From: Fredericiella sp963839515
GTDB lineage: Bacteria > Chloroflexota > Anaerolineae > Caldilineales > Caldilineaceae
DNA: 64,000 nt
Assembly: GCA_963839515.1 (NCBI GenBank)
Contig: CAWIVN010000019.1
Coordinates: 124,001-188,000 of the forward strand
Direction: 5' to 3'
Every line of letters begins with the position of its first letter. The stretch's first letter is position 1. Of the stretch, positions 44,880 to 54,052 are shown one piece after another. Made by a program: the position numbers and the translations under genes. The notes under the pieces were generated by a model. The model did not search any database. It was not told the origin of the DNA and saw only the letters and a list, made by a program, of their open reading frames with translations.

Positions 44880-46301
44880 ATGAGCCCCAGGCACAGTGCC
44901 CTTACTATCCTCTGCCTATCCATCTGGTTGACGCTACTAGGTGGCTGTGCGCCCGTACAGCGCCCGCTTGATCGCCAATTGCGCAGAATCGTCGGGAACC
45001 CCCATGCTCCATTGGCCAGCTTGGCAGTCGTCATCGTGGCTGATGACGGTATTATCTACGAGGGCTACTGGGGTCAGCGCAGCATTGATGAAGCAGATCC
45101 TCGGCGCAGCCAGCCAATTACGCCCGCGACCAAGTTTCGCGTGGCTTCAATCTCCAAGCTTGTGACGGCCTTGGGAGCAATGCAGCTGGTCGAACAGGGC
45201 AAGCTCGAGCTAGACGCCGACGTCGGCAAGTATCTAGGGTTTGCACTGCGTAACCCGAGTTATCCCAAGCGCCCCATCACGGCGCGCATGCTGCTGAATC
45301 ACACATCCTCGCTGCGTGACGCGGGCGGTTACAATCTGCCGCCACCCTACATACTACAAGACATGTTTGTGCCTGGCAGCGCGTACTATGCGAGCGGAGC
45401 GCACTTTGCGCAGCCGGAACTTGGGGCAGACCGGGGACCTGGCGCCTATTTTGCCTATGCCAATCTGAACTTCGGCGTGCTGGCAACGGTGATGGAGGCC
45501 GTCTCCGGCGAACGCTTTGACCAGTACATGGTTCACCACGTCTTCGCCCCACTCAACATCGATGCGGGCTACACATTGGGCAGCCTGTCCGATGCCGGTG
45601 TACGCCAGCTTGCCACCCTATATTCGAAACAGAACCAGCAGGGGTTTTGGGATCCAACGGGGCCATGGTACGCACAGGTTGACGACTATCACGGCGTCCG
45701 GCCGCGGCCACTTCCGCCCGACTCGGTCGCCAGCGGGCCCAGTCTATCTATACGGCACAGAACAGGTATAGGGGCGCCCAGTCCTTCGCCGGCCTATTTG
45801 GTCGGCACGAACGCCACCCAATTCGCGCCGCACTCGGGGCTGCGCATCTCGGCCCGCGACTTAGCCAAGATTATGTTAGTCCTCCTCAGCCAAGGGAATT
45901 ACGGTACCCGTCAAATTCTAAAGCCTCCTACTGTGAGCCAGATGCTCCACGAGGAATGGCGCTTCGATCCGCAACGGTGGAACGGCGACCCGTTCTACGG
46001 ACGCTATCGGGCTTGGGGGCTGGGCTTACAACACATTGTGGCGGCACAGGATGATCTGGGTGGGGATCGGCTAGCCACAAATAGCAAAGAACAGTTTTGG
46101 GGCCATCGCGGTGAAGCATATGGCCTCTTGGGCGCCATGTGGTTCGATCCCCAGCGCAAAGTTGGCTTTGTCTACCTCATAGGCGGCCTGGGTGCTGACC
46201 CCAATCTACATCCCGGGACCTATTCGTCGGCATACCGCTGGGAAGAGTTGATCCAGACAGCTATATTGAGCGAAATCGATGGTCGGGAGGCAACCCAATA
46301 G
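44880..46301 (+). CDS. Serine hydrolase lipoprotein (beta-lactamase/PBP-like, class C type)
   Basis: 473 residues from ATG 44880. The signal peptide ends in LLGGC (lipobox), so it should be lipid-anchored outside the membrane. Catalytic elements of the beta-lactamase-related family are present: SxxK as ASISKLVT, YxN as YANLN and HxG as WGHRGEAY in place of KTG. Such proteins include carboxypeptidases, esterases and aminopeptidases. No signs of a true class C lactamase are evident. Neighbouring genes do not define the substrate. Confidence 0.87.
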   Translation: MSPRHSALTILCLSIWLTLLGGCAPVQRPLDRQLRRIVGNPHAPLASLAVVIVADDGIIYEGYWGQRSIDEADPRRSQPITPATKFRVASISKLVTALGAMQLVEQGKLELDADVGKYLGFALRNPSYPKRPITARMLLNHTSSLRDAGGYNLPPPYILQDMFVPGSAYYASGAHFAQPELGADRGPGAYFAYANLNFGVLATVMEAVSGERFDQYMVHHVFAPLNIDAGYTLGSLSDAGVRQLATLYSKQNQQGFWDPTGPWYAQVDDYHGVRPRPLPPDSVASGPSLSIRHRTGIGAPSPSPAYLVGTNATQFAPHSGLRISARDLAKIMLVLLSQGNYGTRQILKPPTVSQMLHEEWRFDPQRWNGDPFYGRYRAWGLGLQHIVAAQDDLGGDRLATNSKEQFWGHRGEAYGLLGAMWFDPQRKVGFVYLIGGLGADPNLHPGTYSSAYRWEELIQTAILSEIDGREATQ

Positions 46302-46399
46302 ATAAAAAGAATGCTCATCACGTTGTTTCAGCAGCGAGTGGTACACTTCTTGCAACAACATCTGCCATCTAAACCATGATCCAAGAGGACGGTGCTTCA

Positions 46400-47383
46400 A
46401 TGCGCGTTATCGTCATCGGTGGCAAGGGCCACGTCGGCACTTACCTTATCCCACGCTTGGTGGAAGCGGGACATACTGTCATCAATGTTTCACGTGGCGA
46501 ACATTCGCCCTATCAGCCTCATCCAGCCTGGCAGCAGGTACGCCAGGTGACGATCGACCGGGCAGCCGCCGAGGCAGACGGCAACTTTGGCGAGCGCATC
46601 TGTGCCTTGGACGGCGACGTCGTGATCGACATGATTTGCTTCACGCTTGACAGCGCTAAGCACCTGGTGGAGGCCCTGCGCGGCCACGTGCAGCACTTCT
46701 TACACTGCGGCACCATCTGGATTCACGGCCCCACCGTCGTCGCGCCGACGACCGAAGACCAGCCGCGCAAACCCTTTGGCGAGTACGGCCAACAAAAGGC
46801 GGCGATCGAGGCGTACTTGCTGGACGAAGCTCGACGGACCGGGTTTCCAGCCACTGCACTGCATCCCGGGCACATCGTCGGCCCAGGATGGAGTCCGCTC
46901 AACCCTGCCGGCCATTTCAACCCCATCGTATTCTCCCAATTAGGGCGCAGTGAGACTGTTGCCATCCCCAACCTCGGGTTGGAAACCGTGCACCACGTCC
47001 ATGCCGACGACGTGGCCCAGGCGTTTATGCAGGCCCTAAACAATTGGCGAGCTGCTGTAGGCGAGAGTTTTCATGTGGTGTCACCGCAAGCCCTGACGCT
47101 GCGCGGCTATGCTGAAATGATGGCGCACTGGTTTGGCCAACCGCCCATGCTCAAGTTCCTGGGTTGGGAGGAGTGGCGCACGACCGTCAGCTCCGAAGAG
47201 GCGCAGGCCACCTGGGATCACATCGCTCACAGCCCAAATTGCAGCATTGCCAAGGCGCAACGGCTGCTCGGCTACCATCCGCGGTACACTTCACTACAAG
47301 CCGTGCAAGAGTCAGTGACCTGGCTTGTCGAGCAAAACATCGTCCAGTATCGTGGCGGCGTAGGGCAGCTAGCCAAGCCGTAA
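46400..47383 (+). CDS. NAD-dependent epimerase/dehydratase (extended SDR-like)
   Basis: 327 residues from ATG 46400 (AGAGGAC upstream; ATG 46376 is an alternative that adds eight residues). The Rossmann motif VIVIGGKGHVGTYLI, the region FLHCGTIWIHG with EYGQQKAAIEAYLL (YxxxK-like) and LHPGHIVGPGW are typical of NAD-dependent epimerases. The catalytic Tyr/Lys pair is present as Y and K four residues apart (YGQQK). Substrate is probably a nucleotide sugar or flavonoid-like compound; unknown. Confidence 0.87.
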   Translation: MRVIVIGGKGHVGTYLIPRLVEAGHTVINVSRGEHSPYQPHPAWQQVRQVTIDRAAAEADGNFGERICALDGDVVIDMICFTLDSAKHLVEALRGHVQHFLHCGTIWIHGPTVVAPTTEDQPRKPFGEYGQQKAAIEAYLLDEARRTGFPATALHPGHIVGPGWSPLNPAGHFNPIVFSQLGRSETVAIPNLGLETVHHVHADDVAQAFMQALNNWRAAVGESFHVVSPQALTLRGYAEMMAHWFGQPPMLKFLGWEEWRTTVSSEEAQATWDHIAHSPNCSIAKAQRLLGYHPRYTSLQAVQESVTWLVEQNIVQYRGGVGQLAKP

Positions 47384-47396
47384 TGGCGCGTAGTGC

Positions 47397-47510
47397 ATGA
47401 ATTATGACTTGCTGGCCGCCGATTACGCAGCCAGCCGCCGCGTTCATCGTGGAAACGTAGCAAGGTTGGCGCAAGCTATCGCTGCTACCGGTGCGGTCGT
47501 ACCCGACGAT
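47397..47510 (+). pseudogene. Remnant of a SAM-dependent methyltransferase gene (5' end only)
   Basis: About 38 codons from ATG 47397 read MNYDLLAADYAASRRVH...AIAATGAVVPDD, closely like the N-terminus of class I methyltransferases (YD..A..YA..R..HP..L). The frame then runs out of similarity just before the expected SAM-binding motif I, and enters the convergent CapA gene's 3' end. It looks like a truncated gene left by a deletion or recombination. There is no sign of the rest of the gene within the window. Confidence 0.6.
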
Positions 47511-47512
47511 AC

Positions 47513-49339
47513 TCATTGCCGCGGCAGTGCAACGGCGAAAATGCGGCCCAGTATATCAGCCCGCTCCTCGGGCGTAGCCCAGCGAGGCTGGGCAAAATCC
47601 TCTAGCACCATCGTCAATAGCTCAGTGTTGATCAACTTACCGCCGTAGATCGTGTGGCGGGCCGCCAATTCCGTACGTGTTTCCCAGCTCCACATCTGGT
47701 CAAAGAATAGATTGCCTAGGCCATAGCTGATAAAGCCATTGCCGCCGGCATCCTGCTGGCCGTAAGGCTCCTGGGCCTGCGGTACGTGGCTCATGACGCC
47801 GGTGACGATGTCGGCGCCGGCATCGCGCAGTTCGCGGAACTCGGCAACTTGCAGGGGGATCGGGTACGGTTCGTAGGTCTCCTGATGCTGCAATTCGACA
47901 GCGACGATGTCCACCTGCGCGGACAGCTGGCGGACCATCTGCAGGATGCGCTCTTTGTTGTCGTAGTAGTAACAGGCACCCGGTTGGTCAGCGGATGCCC
48001 ATGCCCCCGGCGGATCAAAGGCTAGCGCAGCAATAAAAGCGAAGCGATTGCCATTGTGCTCCCAGATCAAGGGTGCACAGGCTTCATCTACATTCATGCC
48101 GCTGCCGTAAACTGGAATCTGGTTGTCACGATACCACTGCAGCGAACGGCGCGCTCCCTCGCGGCCAAAATCGTTGACGTGGTTGCCCGACAACCCGACG
48201 ATGTCGGTGCCGAGTGCTGCCAGTGCCGCCCAGTAATCGGTGTCACTGCAAAGGATCAAGTTGTTCTCGGTTGGGTCGGCGACGCAATCGTCCAGGAACG
48301 GCACCTCGTTGCTGATGTGCGTGATATCCGCAGCGGAGAAGACGTCGGAAATCACCTGGGCCGGATAGTCAAAGCCCTTCTGATCCATGCGCAGCGCAGT
48401 CACACGCGACATGGCCGTAACGCCAGTCATGATGAGCTGCGTCAGCTTGGATGCATCACGGTTGGTAGCGGGCTGCACAGCCCCCTGCAACAAGGGCGCC
48501 AACAGCGAACTGCCCGCGCCTTCGATAGTCAGGGTGACGGCCAACGGGTACGTGTCCACTCGAAAGTCATTCGACAAGACGCTAATGCCGTCGACGGTCA
48601 GCGCCTTCATGCGCGGGTCGAGCTGTTCAAAGGCTACGATACCGAGGCTGCCGGGCGTACCCTCCAGGCGCGCATCCATGTCGGCTGGGCTCACGATTTC
48701 AACTGCGGGGGTCTTGGCATCCCAGATGCCGCTAAGCCAGCGAGCAGCTTCGTCGGTCACAAACAAGACTCCGGCGGCAGAATCGCGCCAGCGCTGCTGC
48801 AGTTCAGCGGAGGACACGTCGTCGCGAACCGTGGCAAAAGGCGCGACCGCAGCCAGCACGCGGGCGGCGATTGCATGGTTTGCCGCAGGTGCAGGCAGCA
48901 GCAGCGCTTGTGCCTGAGCATTGTCGGGCTGGTCGAGCACGGAGAGCGGCTGAGGACCACCCACCGTCTGCAGCTCATTTGTTGCATTGAGAATAGCCAA
49001 CAAAGGTGCAGTCCACTCTTCCGGTACGGCGGCGGCCACGCCGACCGTAACAGGGCCGGTAATCGTTTCCGGCGTCGGGGTGGGTCGCGGCAAGAGCGGC
49101 GACGGCGATGGCGTGGGGGGCTGGGTGGCGATTGGTGCAAATGCCAGCGGATCGTCGGGGAAAGTTACGTCGCCGAGCGGAGGAGCCGGCGGGTTCTCGG
49201 CGGTTACCACCGGATGCGGCGTTGGCGTCGGCAAAAGTGCAAAATCCGGCCGGGTGACCGGTTTACAAGCCCCAAGCAAGAGCAAAACCAGCAGCAACGA
49301 ACCGGCTGTTGCACCACGAACACCCCAAGACGAATGCAT
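47513..49339 (-). CDS. CapA-family metallophosphatase-like lipoprotein
   Basis: 608 residues. The signal peptide ends in LLLGAC (lipobox) and is followed by a long Pro/Thr linker. A middle part (about 95-260; VGVAAAVPEEW, SPADMDARLEGTPGSLGIVAFEQL) resembles degenerate solute-binding folds. The C-terminal half is CapA/PGA_cap: ITHISNEVPFLDDC, IVGLSGNHVNDFGREG, VDIVAVELQHQETY, ADIVTGVMSHVPQAQEPYG and ISYGLGNLFFDQ. The family is linked to poly-gamma-glutamate export but has metallophosphatase ancestry. Other cap genes are absent, so that role is uncertain. Confidence 0.85.
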   Translation of the reverse strand: MHSSWGVRGATAGSLLLVLLLLGACKPVTRPDFALLPTPTPHPVVTAENPPAPPLGDVTFPDDPLAFAPIATQPPTPSPSPLLPRPTPTPETITGPVTVGVAAAVPEEWTAPLLAILNATNELQTVGGPQPLSVLDQPDNAQAQALLLPAPAANHAIAARVLAAVAPFATVRDDVSSAELQQRWRDSAAGVLFVTDEAARWLSGIWDAKTPAVEIVSPADMDARLEGTPGSLGIVAFEQLDPRMKALTVDGISVLSNDFRVDTYPLAVTLTIEGAGSSLLAPLLQGAVQPATNRDASKLTQLIMTGVTAMSRVTALRMDQKGFDYPAQVISDVFSAADITHISNEVPFLDDCVADPTENNLILCSDTDYWAALAALGTDIVGLSGNHVNDFGREGARRSLQWYRDNQIPVYGSGMNVDEACAPLIWEHNGNRFAFIAALAFDPPGAWASADQPGACYYYDNKERILQMVRQLSAQVDIVAVELQHQETYEPYPIPLQVAEFRELRDAGADIVTGVMSHVPQAQEPYGQQDAGGNGFISYGLGNLFFDQMWSWETRTELAARHTIYGGKLINTELLTMVLEDFAQPRWATPEERADILGRIFAVALPRQ

Positions 49340-49497
49340 GTGTTGTACTTAATCCTTCGTTGATCCAGACAATGAAGCAAGTGCGGCGCCACACCGTCCA
49401 GCCGCAGTTCGGCACATAGGCGTGCCAATGCTGCACGTGTGCAGCTTGCTGCGCCGTGCATGCGGGCTGGACGGGTGGGGCCGGGTATAGAGTTACA

Positions 49498-51270
49498 TCA
49501 TTTGCAGGCGACTTCCTGAACCTCGCAGAGCCCAGTGGTCTGGCACCAAAGGTTGCGGGCTTGCTGCGCGGCGCAGTTGGTGGCAGCGGCTACTTCGGGC
49601 GCTGCCGCTGCCGCGCCCAAGGCAGCGCCAACAGCTGCAGATGCGCCAGCACCCACAGCCGAACCGGCGCCCTTGAGCACACTGCCGGCCCCTTGTGCGC
49701 CCGCGCTGACGGCAGATCCTGCACCTTCAAGAACCTTACCCGTACCATCTTTTACGGCTGCGCCCGCCCCCTTGATGACCTCACCTGCGCTACCGGCGCC
49801 GGCACCGACGGCCGAACCTGCAGCATCGAGCACCTTGCCTGCAGTATCCACTCCAGCGCCCACAACTGAGCCTGCGCCGTCGATTACTTTGCCAGTGCCA
49901 TCGCGCGTGGTGTTCCAGGCTGTCTTCGTGCCATTCGCAATCGCATCACTGGTGCCGGCTGCGGCATCCTGCAGCGCGCCCAGGATCGAACGTGACCCCC
50001 CAGCCACGAGCGCGGCGACGCCGGACATCCAAGGGCCGGTTTTGCTCCACCATGCGTTTGCGGCTTCAGCCGTCGACTCAAGCAGGGCATTGGAACTCGT
50101 CAACTCGCTGATCGCGCCGCCACCAATCTGCTGGGCAATTTCGGTTTCGATGCCGACCACAGGCACGCGCAGCTTGCCGCCCAACTGCACGTAGGGCAGT
50201 TCACCGCCCGTGAATGGAATGTAGAGCGAGAGTTCACCGCGCGTGTCCAGCACCTGGTCGGGATTGAGCGATGATTTGGCAACTCCGCCCAACAGCAAAC
50301 CGCCCCCGTCTACGCGCATCATGCCGTCAAAACCGAGTGGTTCACCTTCGATGCGCAACAGCTTGGCCAATGGGCCGCCGTTAATCCCCATTCCCCCTGT
50401 TAATTGCAGGAAGTTTTTACTCATGTCGGCTGAAAGCAGCCCACCGACTCCAATCGTCGTACGCGTAGGCAACACAACGCCGCTGAGCAGAGGAATAGTG
50501 GCGGGCTGCAGGCCCATGAGGCCAAGGAGCATACCCATGTCAGTAAGCTGTGAAAGGGTCAGACGCCCATCCAGATACAGCAGCGCTGCCTCAGGGTCGA
50601 TGACAATTGAGAACTCGTCGCCTGCGGGTATCGTAAAACTCAACGGCTGGCTGTCCTTACTGCTGCCAGGCACATTGGCATCGAGTTCCAACCCGCTCCC
50701 CAGATTAAAAAACAGGTAGCGCTTGTCAGGGTCCACCACTGTGCTCAACCCGCTCAGGGTTGAGCCATAATCATAGCCGACTTCGGCGCCGAATGGTCCC
50801 GCAATTTTTAGATTAGGGCCCAAGTTCAGGCTGGGAACAATTGAGCTCGACTTGCCGTGGAAGCGGTCGAGCTTGCCGTTTTCATCAAGATGCAGGTTGA
50901 AGTCGCCATCCTTCATCCTGATCGAGCCAAACGGCAAGGTCAAGGTGATACTGTTGCCGATCTCCAGGTTGGCGCCCTTGGAGAGAAAAGGCACGGCGCC
51001 GGCCGGGAGATCAAGCTTTATGGGCGTGTCGGCGGGCACTACGCTTGCCGCCTGCATGCCGCCACCAAGGTCCAGGGCGAGCGAACAAACGCCGTCTTGG
51101 CAAGTCACGCCGTAACTTGTAGCGTCAGGGTGGCCCTCTTCCGTTTGTTGAGGCGCAACGGCTGGGACAGCAGCGAGGGCAGGTTGTGCGATCAGGCTGG
51201 CGAGCACGGCCAGTGTCAAGGCAGTGGCCGCAAGTTTGCGCAGTCCGTGCCCGGCGTTCGGAATTGACAT
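49498..51270 (-). CDS. Secreted protein with C-terminal Ala/Gly heptad-like repeats (unknown function)
   Basis: 590 residues. A signal peptide (about 1-33, ending AQPALA) is followed by some 350 residues of beta-rich, unrecognised sequence (LDLPAGAVPFLSKGANLEIGN; FNLHLDENGKLDRFHGKSS) and then, from about 420, repeats of G.VL.GAGSAVGAG...AG (about eight units of 11-18 residues) that would make an amphipathic helix. The tail has four Cys (NCAAQQARNLWCQTTGLC). I do not recognise the family. The helical tail resembles apolipoprotein/LEA-like repeats, which suggests surface or lipid contact; this is only inference. Confidence 0.7.
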   Translation of the reverse strand: MSIPNAGHGLRKLAATALTLAVLASLIAQPALAAVPAVAPQQTEEGHPDATSYGVTCQDGVCSLALDLGGGMQAASVVPADTPIKLDLPAGAVPFLSKGANLEIGNSITLTLPFGSIRMKDGDFNLHLDENGKLDRFHGKSSSIVPSLNLGPNLKIAGPFGAEVGYDYGSTLSGLSTVVDPDKRYLFFNLGSGLELDANVPGSSKDSQPLSFTIPAGDEFSIVIDPEAALLYLDGRLTLSQLTDMGMLLGLMGLQPATIPLLSGVVLPTRTTIGVGGLLSADMSKNFLQLTGGMGINGGPLAKLLRIEGEPLGFDGMMRVDGGGLLLGGVAKSSLNPDQVLDTRGELSLYIPFTGGELPYVQLGGKLRVPVVGIETEIAQQIGGGAISELTSSNALLESTAEAANAWWSKTGPWMSGVAALVAGGSRSILGALQDAAAGTSDAIANGTKTAWNTTRDGTGKVIDGAGSVVGAGVDTAGKVLDAAGSAVGAGAGSAGEVIKGAGAAVKDGTGKVLEGAGSAVSAGAQGAGSVLKGAGSAVGAGASAAVGAALGAAAAAPEVAAATNCAAQQARNLWCQTTGLCEVQEVACK

Positions 51271-51521
51271 GATGCTTCCTTTCGAGCTCTAAAGATGGAA
51301 GCCCTGGCGGGCGGGATCCATTCTGGGTGGTGCAAGAGCCCAGTTGCGTGCGGCGCGGAACTGGCTGAGTTAATTCCGACTACTACTATACAACACGCTT
51401 ACGCTGTCTCGGAAGCGGCAAACAAATGAATACACGCTAAGCGTTTTGCGGTACAATGGTATCAGTGTTTTTGCTGCCAATCCAAAGCCAACCCAAGGCA
51501 AGGTCATAGAAGGCACCATCC

Positions 51522-52517
51522 ATGCTTGTTCTTTCCCGTCACGACGTAGAAAAACTGCTCACCATGGTCGATGCCATTGCTGCCGTGGAAGAGGGTTACC
51601 GGCAACTGGCTTCAGGCAACGTTACCATGCCACAGCGGGTGGCTACCAACGTAGAACCCCACAATGGCATACACCTGGCAATGCCCGCCTTTGTCGGCGG
51701 CAGGGGAGATGAACCGGGCACACTGGCGATCAAAATCGTCACCGTGTTTAGCGACAATCCAACGCGCTATGGTGAGCCAACCATCCAGGGCGTGGTGCTG
51801 TTGCACGATGCGCGTACCGGCAAACCACTGGCACTGATGGATGCCGAGCAACTGACCGCCATGCGCACGGGAGCTGCCAGTGGTGTCGCCACCAAGCTGC
51901 TGGCGCGCGCGGATGCAACAGTGGCGACGATTCTGGGGTCGGGCGCACAGGCCGGTACGCAGCTGTTGGCAGTCTGCAGCGTACGCCCCATTCAACGCGC
52001 TTGGGTCTACTCGTTGCGGCCTGATCAAGACCAAGCTTTCTCCCAGCGTATGAGCGAGCTTTTGAACATTCCAGTCGCGCGGGCTCCCGACATGCGCACA
52101 GCCGTCGAGAACGCCGATGTGATCTGCACGGCCACGAACAGCAATACGCCGCTGTTTGATGGCGCGTGGCTACGCCCCGGCACACACATCAATGGCATTG
52201 GTTCCTACACGCGCACAATGCGCGAGCTGGATACGACAACAATGGTGCGCAGCCGGGTGTACGTCGACGGGCGCACAGCAGCGCAGGCCGAGGCGGGCGA
52301 CATCGGAATTCCGATTGCCGAAGGCGCCATGACATACGACCACGTCATCGGCGAGATCGGCGCCGTGCTATTGGGTAATGCGCCTGGCCGCAGGTCACCA
52401 ACAGACATCACGGTCTTCAAGTCGGTTGGTATGGCCGTACAGGACGCCGTGACCGCACCTATCGTTTATCGCCGAGCAATCGAGCAAGGACTGGGCCAGC
52501 ACGTTGAATTGGCCTAG
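51522..52517 (+). CDS. Ornithine cyclodeaminase/mu-crystallin family protein
   Basis: 331 residues. The N-terminal LSRHDVEKLLTMVDAIAAVEEGYRQLA, the central DAEQLTAMRTGAASGVATKLLAR with the conserved Thr/Arg, the dinucleotide-binding TILGSGAQAGTQLLAV and late VFKSVGMAVQDAVTA define the OCD/AlaDH/mu-crystallin group. These NAD(P)-dependent enzymes act on amino or imino acids; the exact one is uncertain. The start lies just after an AAGGCACC site. An unrecognised gene follows 17 bases later, likely in one operon. Confidence 0.9.
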   Translation: MLVLSRHDVEKLLTMVDAIAAVEEGYRQLASGNVTMPQRVATNVEPHNGIHLAMPAFVGGRGDEPGTLAIKIVTVFSDNPTRYGEPTIQGVVLLHDARTGKPLALMDAEQLTAMRTGAASGVATKLLARADATVATILGSGAQAGTQLLAVCSVRPIQRAWVYSLRPDQDQAFSQRMSELLNIPVARAPDMRTAVENADVICTATNSNTPLFDGAWLRPGTHINGIGSYTRTMRELDTTTMVRSRVYVDGRTAAQAEAGDIGIPIAEGAMTYDHVIGEIGAVLLGNAPGRRSPTDITVFKSVGMAVQDAVTAPIVYRRAIEQGLGQHVELA

Positions 52518-52534
52518 ATTCGAGGTTGATTGGT

Positions 52535-53242
52535 ATGTTTCTAGTCGAAGATCGCAATCGTGAACATGCCGGAGAGCGCAAGACTGAGGAAAACCTAGCT
52601 GCAACAGCCGGCATCTATGCCACCAATTCTCACTACTGGCCGCCAATCGGTGTCGATAGGGTTGATCTCTACCTGACTTCGACGGCAAGCCACCGCCTTC
52701 TCGACGCCGCTTCGGCCCGTTTCCAGAGCGCCGCTAACGAGATGCTACAGTACTTCACAGTCAGCCATGGTGGTGTGCTGCGTGGCGATAAACCCATCTG
52801 TGCCGGTCTCTATACCATCTACGCGCACAACCGTGTCCACTTCTGGGAGGGGCTAACCTTTGGCGGCACCATCAGCACCACGGCGCACTATGCCTACACG
52901 CATGTAGCCCTTACGTCACCCGCGCCCATCTTCGTGTTGATGGGCAACGGGGATCCTATCCAACACCTCCTATTTGACGAGTTGATGGCAGCTGTTGCCC
53001 GCCATCGGGCAGAGGTGCACGAAAGCGACAGCGAATATGCTCGGCGGCTTGCCAAGGCAGACCCTTATGAGCTATTCCTGGCATCGTTGGGCAAACTCCA
53101 CACGATGGCACGGCATGGACCACCGTCGATGGCAGGCGACAGGCACCTGGAGGTGCAGCGCGCAGTGCAGCGCATGATCGATGCTGTGCGCAAGCTGGAC
53201 GGTTGGCCCGCACACGTCCCCCAGCTTGAAGACCTGCTCTAG
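52535..53242 (+). CDS. Conserved-looking protein of unknown function
   Basis: 235 residues, start taken at ATG 52535 with GAGGTTG upstream (TTG 52526 is possible). No signal peptide or membrane helix. The middle reads LLDAASARFQSAANEMLQYFTVSHGGVLRGDKPICAGLY and HNRVHFWEGLTFGGTISTTAHYAY; several His residues could bind metal, but no known motif is clear. The C-terminal third is helical (ELMAAVARHRAEVHESDSEYARRL). Its closeness to the cyclodeaminase gene suggests amino-acid or cofactor metabolism. I do not recognise the family. Confidence 0.65.
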   Translation: MFLVEDRNREHAGERKTEENLAATAGIYATNSHYWPPIGVDRVDLYLTSTASHRLLDAASARFQSAANEMLQYFTVSHGGVLRGDKPICAGLYTIYAHNRVHFWEGLTFGGTISTTAHYAYTHVALTSPAPIFVLMGNGDPIQHLLFDELMAAVARHRAEVHESDSEYARRLAKADPYELFLASLGKLHTMARHGPPSMAGDRHLEVQRAVQRMIDAVRKLDGWPAHVPQLEDLL

Positions 53243-53394
53243 TATTCAGCCCTACCTTTCGGATAGATCGAACTCTACCCTCTCGGTCAGCCTCTGAGCC
53301 TGCCTTGCGATAGGCGTCGCTTTCTCCTGGAACTGCTATAACTAGAGCAGGCAATCTACCCACAAACAGGCGAAACGAACGGAGGATGGCGAAC

Positions 53395-53862
53395 ATGACA
53401 TTCGATCCTCAATACACGATGCCGGCAGCCATGAACGATGCACGGACCGTTGCTGTCGATCTTTATCGCAATCAGGCATTGAAAGCGCGTATGCGCCGGC
53501 TATGGGCCTTCATCACGCGCACATCGGGTCATCTGCAAGAACTCTGCATTGGACAACAGGCCGGCCACAGCCGGGAGGGGGCTTACGTGGGTATACGCAC
53601 AATTGCAATCGATACAATCTGCGGCAGCGAAGAGCGCGCCGGCGACTTTGACAACTTCTTCCGTCCTCTCGCCAGCCACAATCGCGATCGCTGGTTGAGC
53701 GTGGCCGAGGCCCGCCTGCGTGGCGTCAATATGCCGCCGGTGCAGTTGATCGAGGTGAGCGGCAGCTACTACGTGCGTGACGGTCACCATCGCATCTCGG
53801 TGGCACAGGCGCTAGGCGAATCCTTCGTCGACGCCGAAGTCGTGCGCTGGCAGATGCGTTAA
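53395..53862 (+). CDS. Small ParB/sulfiredoxin-like domain protein
   Basis: 155 residues; ATG 53395 is preceded by GGAGG at nine bases, better than ATG 53386. The C-terminal half contains VQLIEVSGSYYVRDGHHRISVAQALGESFVDAEVV, the pattern of ParB-N/sulfiredoxin-like domains (Y.V.DGHHR). ParB proteins of chromosome partition are larger, so a stand-alone domain of unknown role is likely. The N-terminus is helical and basic. Cytoplasmic. Confidence 0.7.
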   Translation: MTFDPQYTMPAAMNDARTVAVDLYRNQALKARMRRLWAFITRTSGHLQELCIGQQAGHSREGAYVGIRTIAIDTICGSEERAGDFDNFFRPLASHNRDRWLSVAEARLRGVNMPPVQLIEVSGSYYVRDGHHRISVAQALGESFVDAEVVRWQMR

Positions 53863-53871
53863 ACAATGCAG

Positions 53872-53903
53872 TAGCTAGCCTGCTCTGGCGGGTGGGCTAG
53901 CTA
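53872..53903 (+). terminator. Hairpin after the ParB-like gene
   Basis: 9-bp stem (53872-53880 with 53895-53903), 14-base loop, no T run. Ten bases past the stop; possible weak terminator. Confidence 0.4.
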
Positions 53904-53997
53904 TCACGTGCTTGTGCGGCCTTTGGCGCGTACAACTTAGTCCGAAACCCCTCCGTAATTAGCACATTTTGGTTCAGCATTGTGCCTCCTATAAGTG

Positions 53998-54003
53998 TAT
54001 AAT
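53998..54003 (+). promoter_or_regulatory. -10 element upstream of the propeller lipoprotein gene
   Basis: Perfect TATAAT, 49 bases before the ATG at 54053; a weak TTCAGC lies 19 bases upstream. A leader of about 42 bases ends in AAAAGGAGAG before the start. Confidence 0.45.
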
Positions 54004-54052
54004 TCGTGATGGTAAGCAACAGTTGTGTACATCATCATAAAAGGAGAGCGCC

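Noticed and set aside
48056..49363. A 435-codon open frame on the plus strand
   Set aside because: It is the mirror of the CapA-like gene in a GC-rich region; no protein features, and the minus-strand frame has a lipobox and clear family motifs.
49535..50194. Plus-strand Ala/Pro/Thr-rich frame
   Set aside because: Antisense of the Ala/Gly repeat region of the secreted protein.
53386..53394. Upstream ATG of the ParB-like gene
   Set aside because: It overlaps the Shine-Dalgarno GGAGG; the ATG at 53395 has correct spacing.
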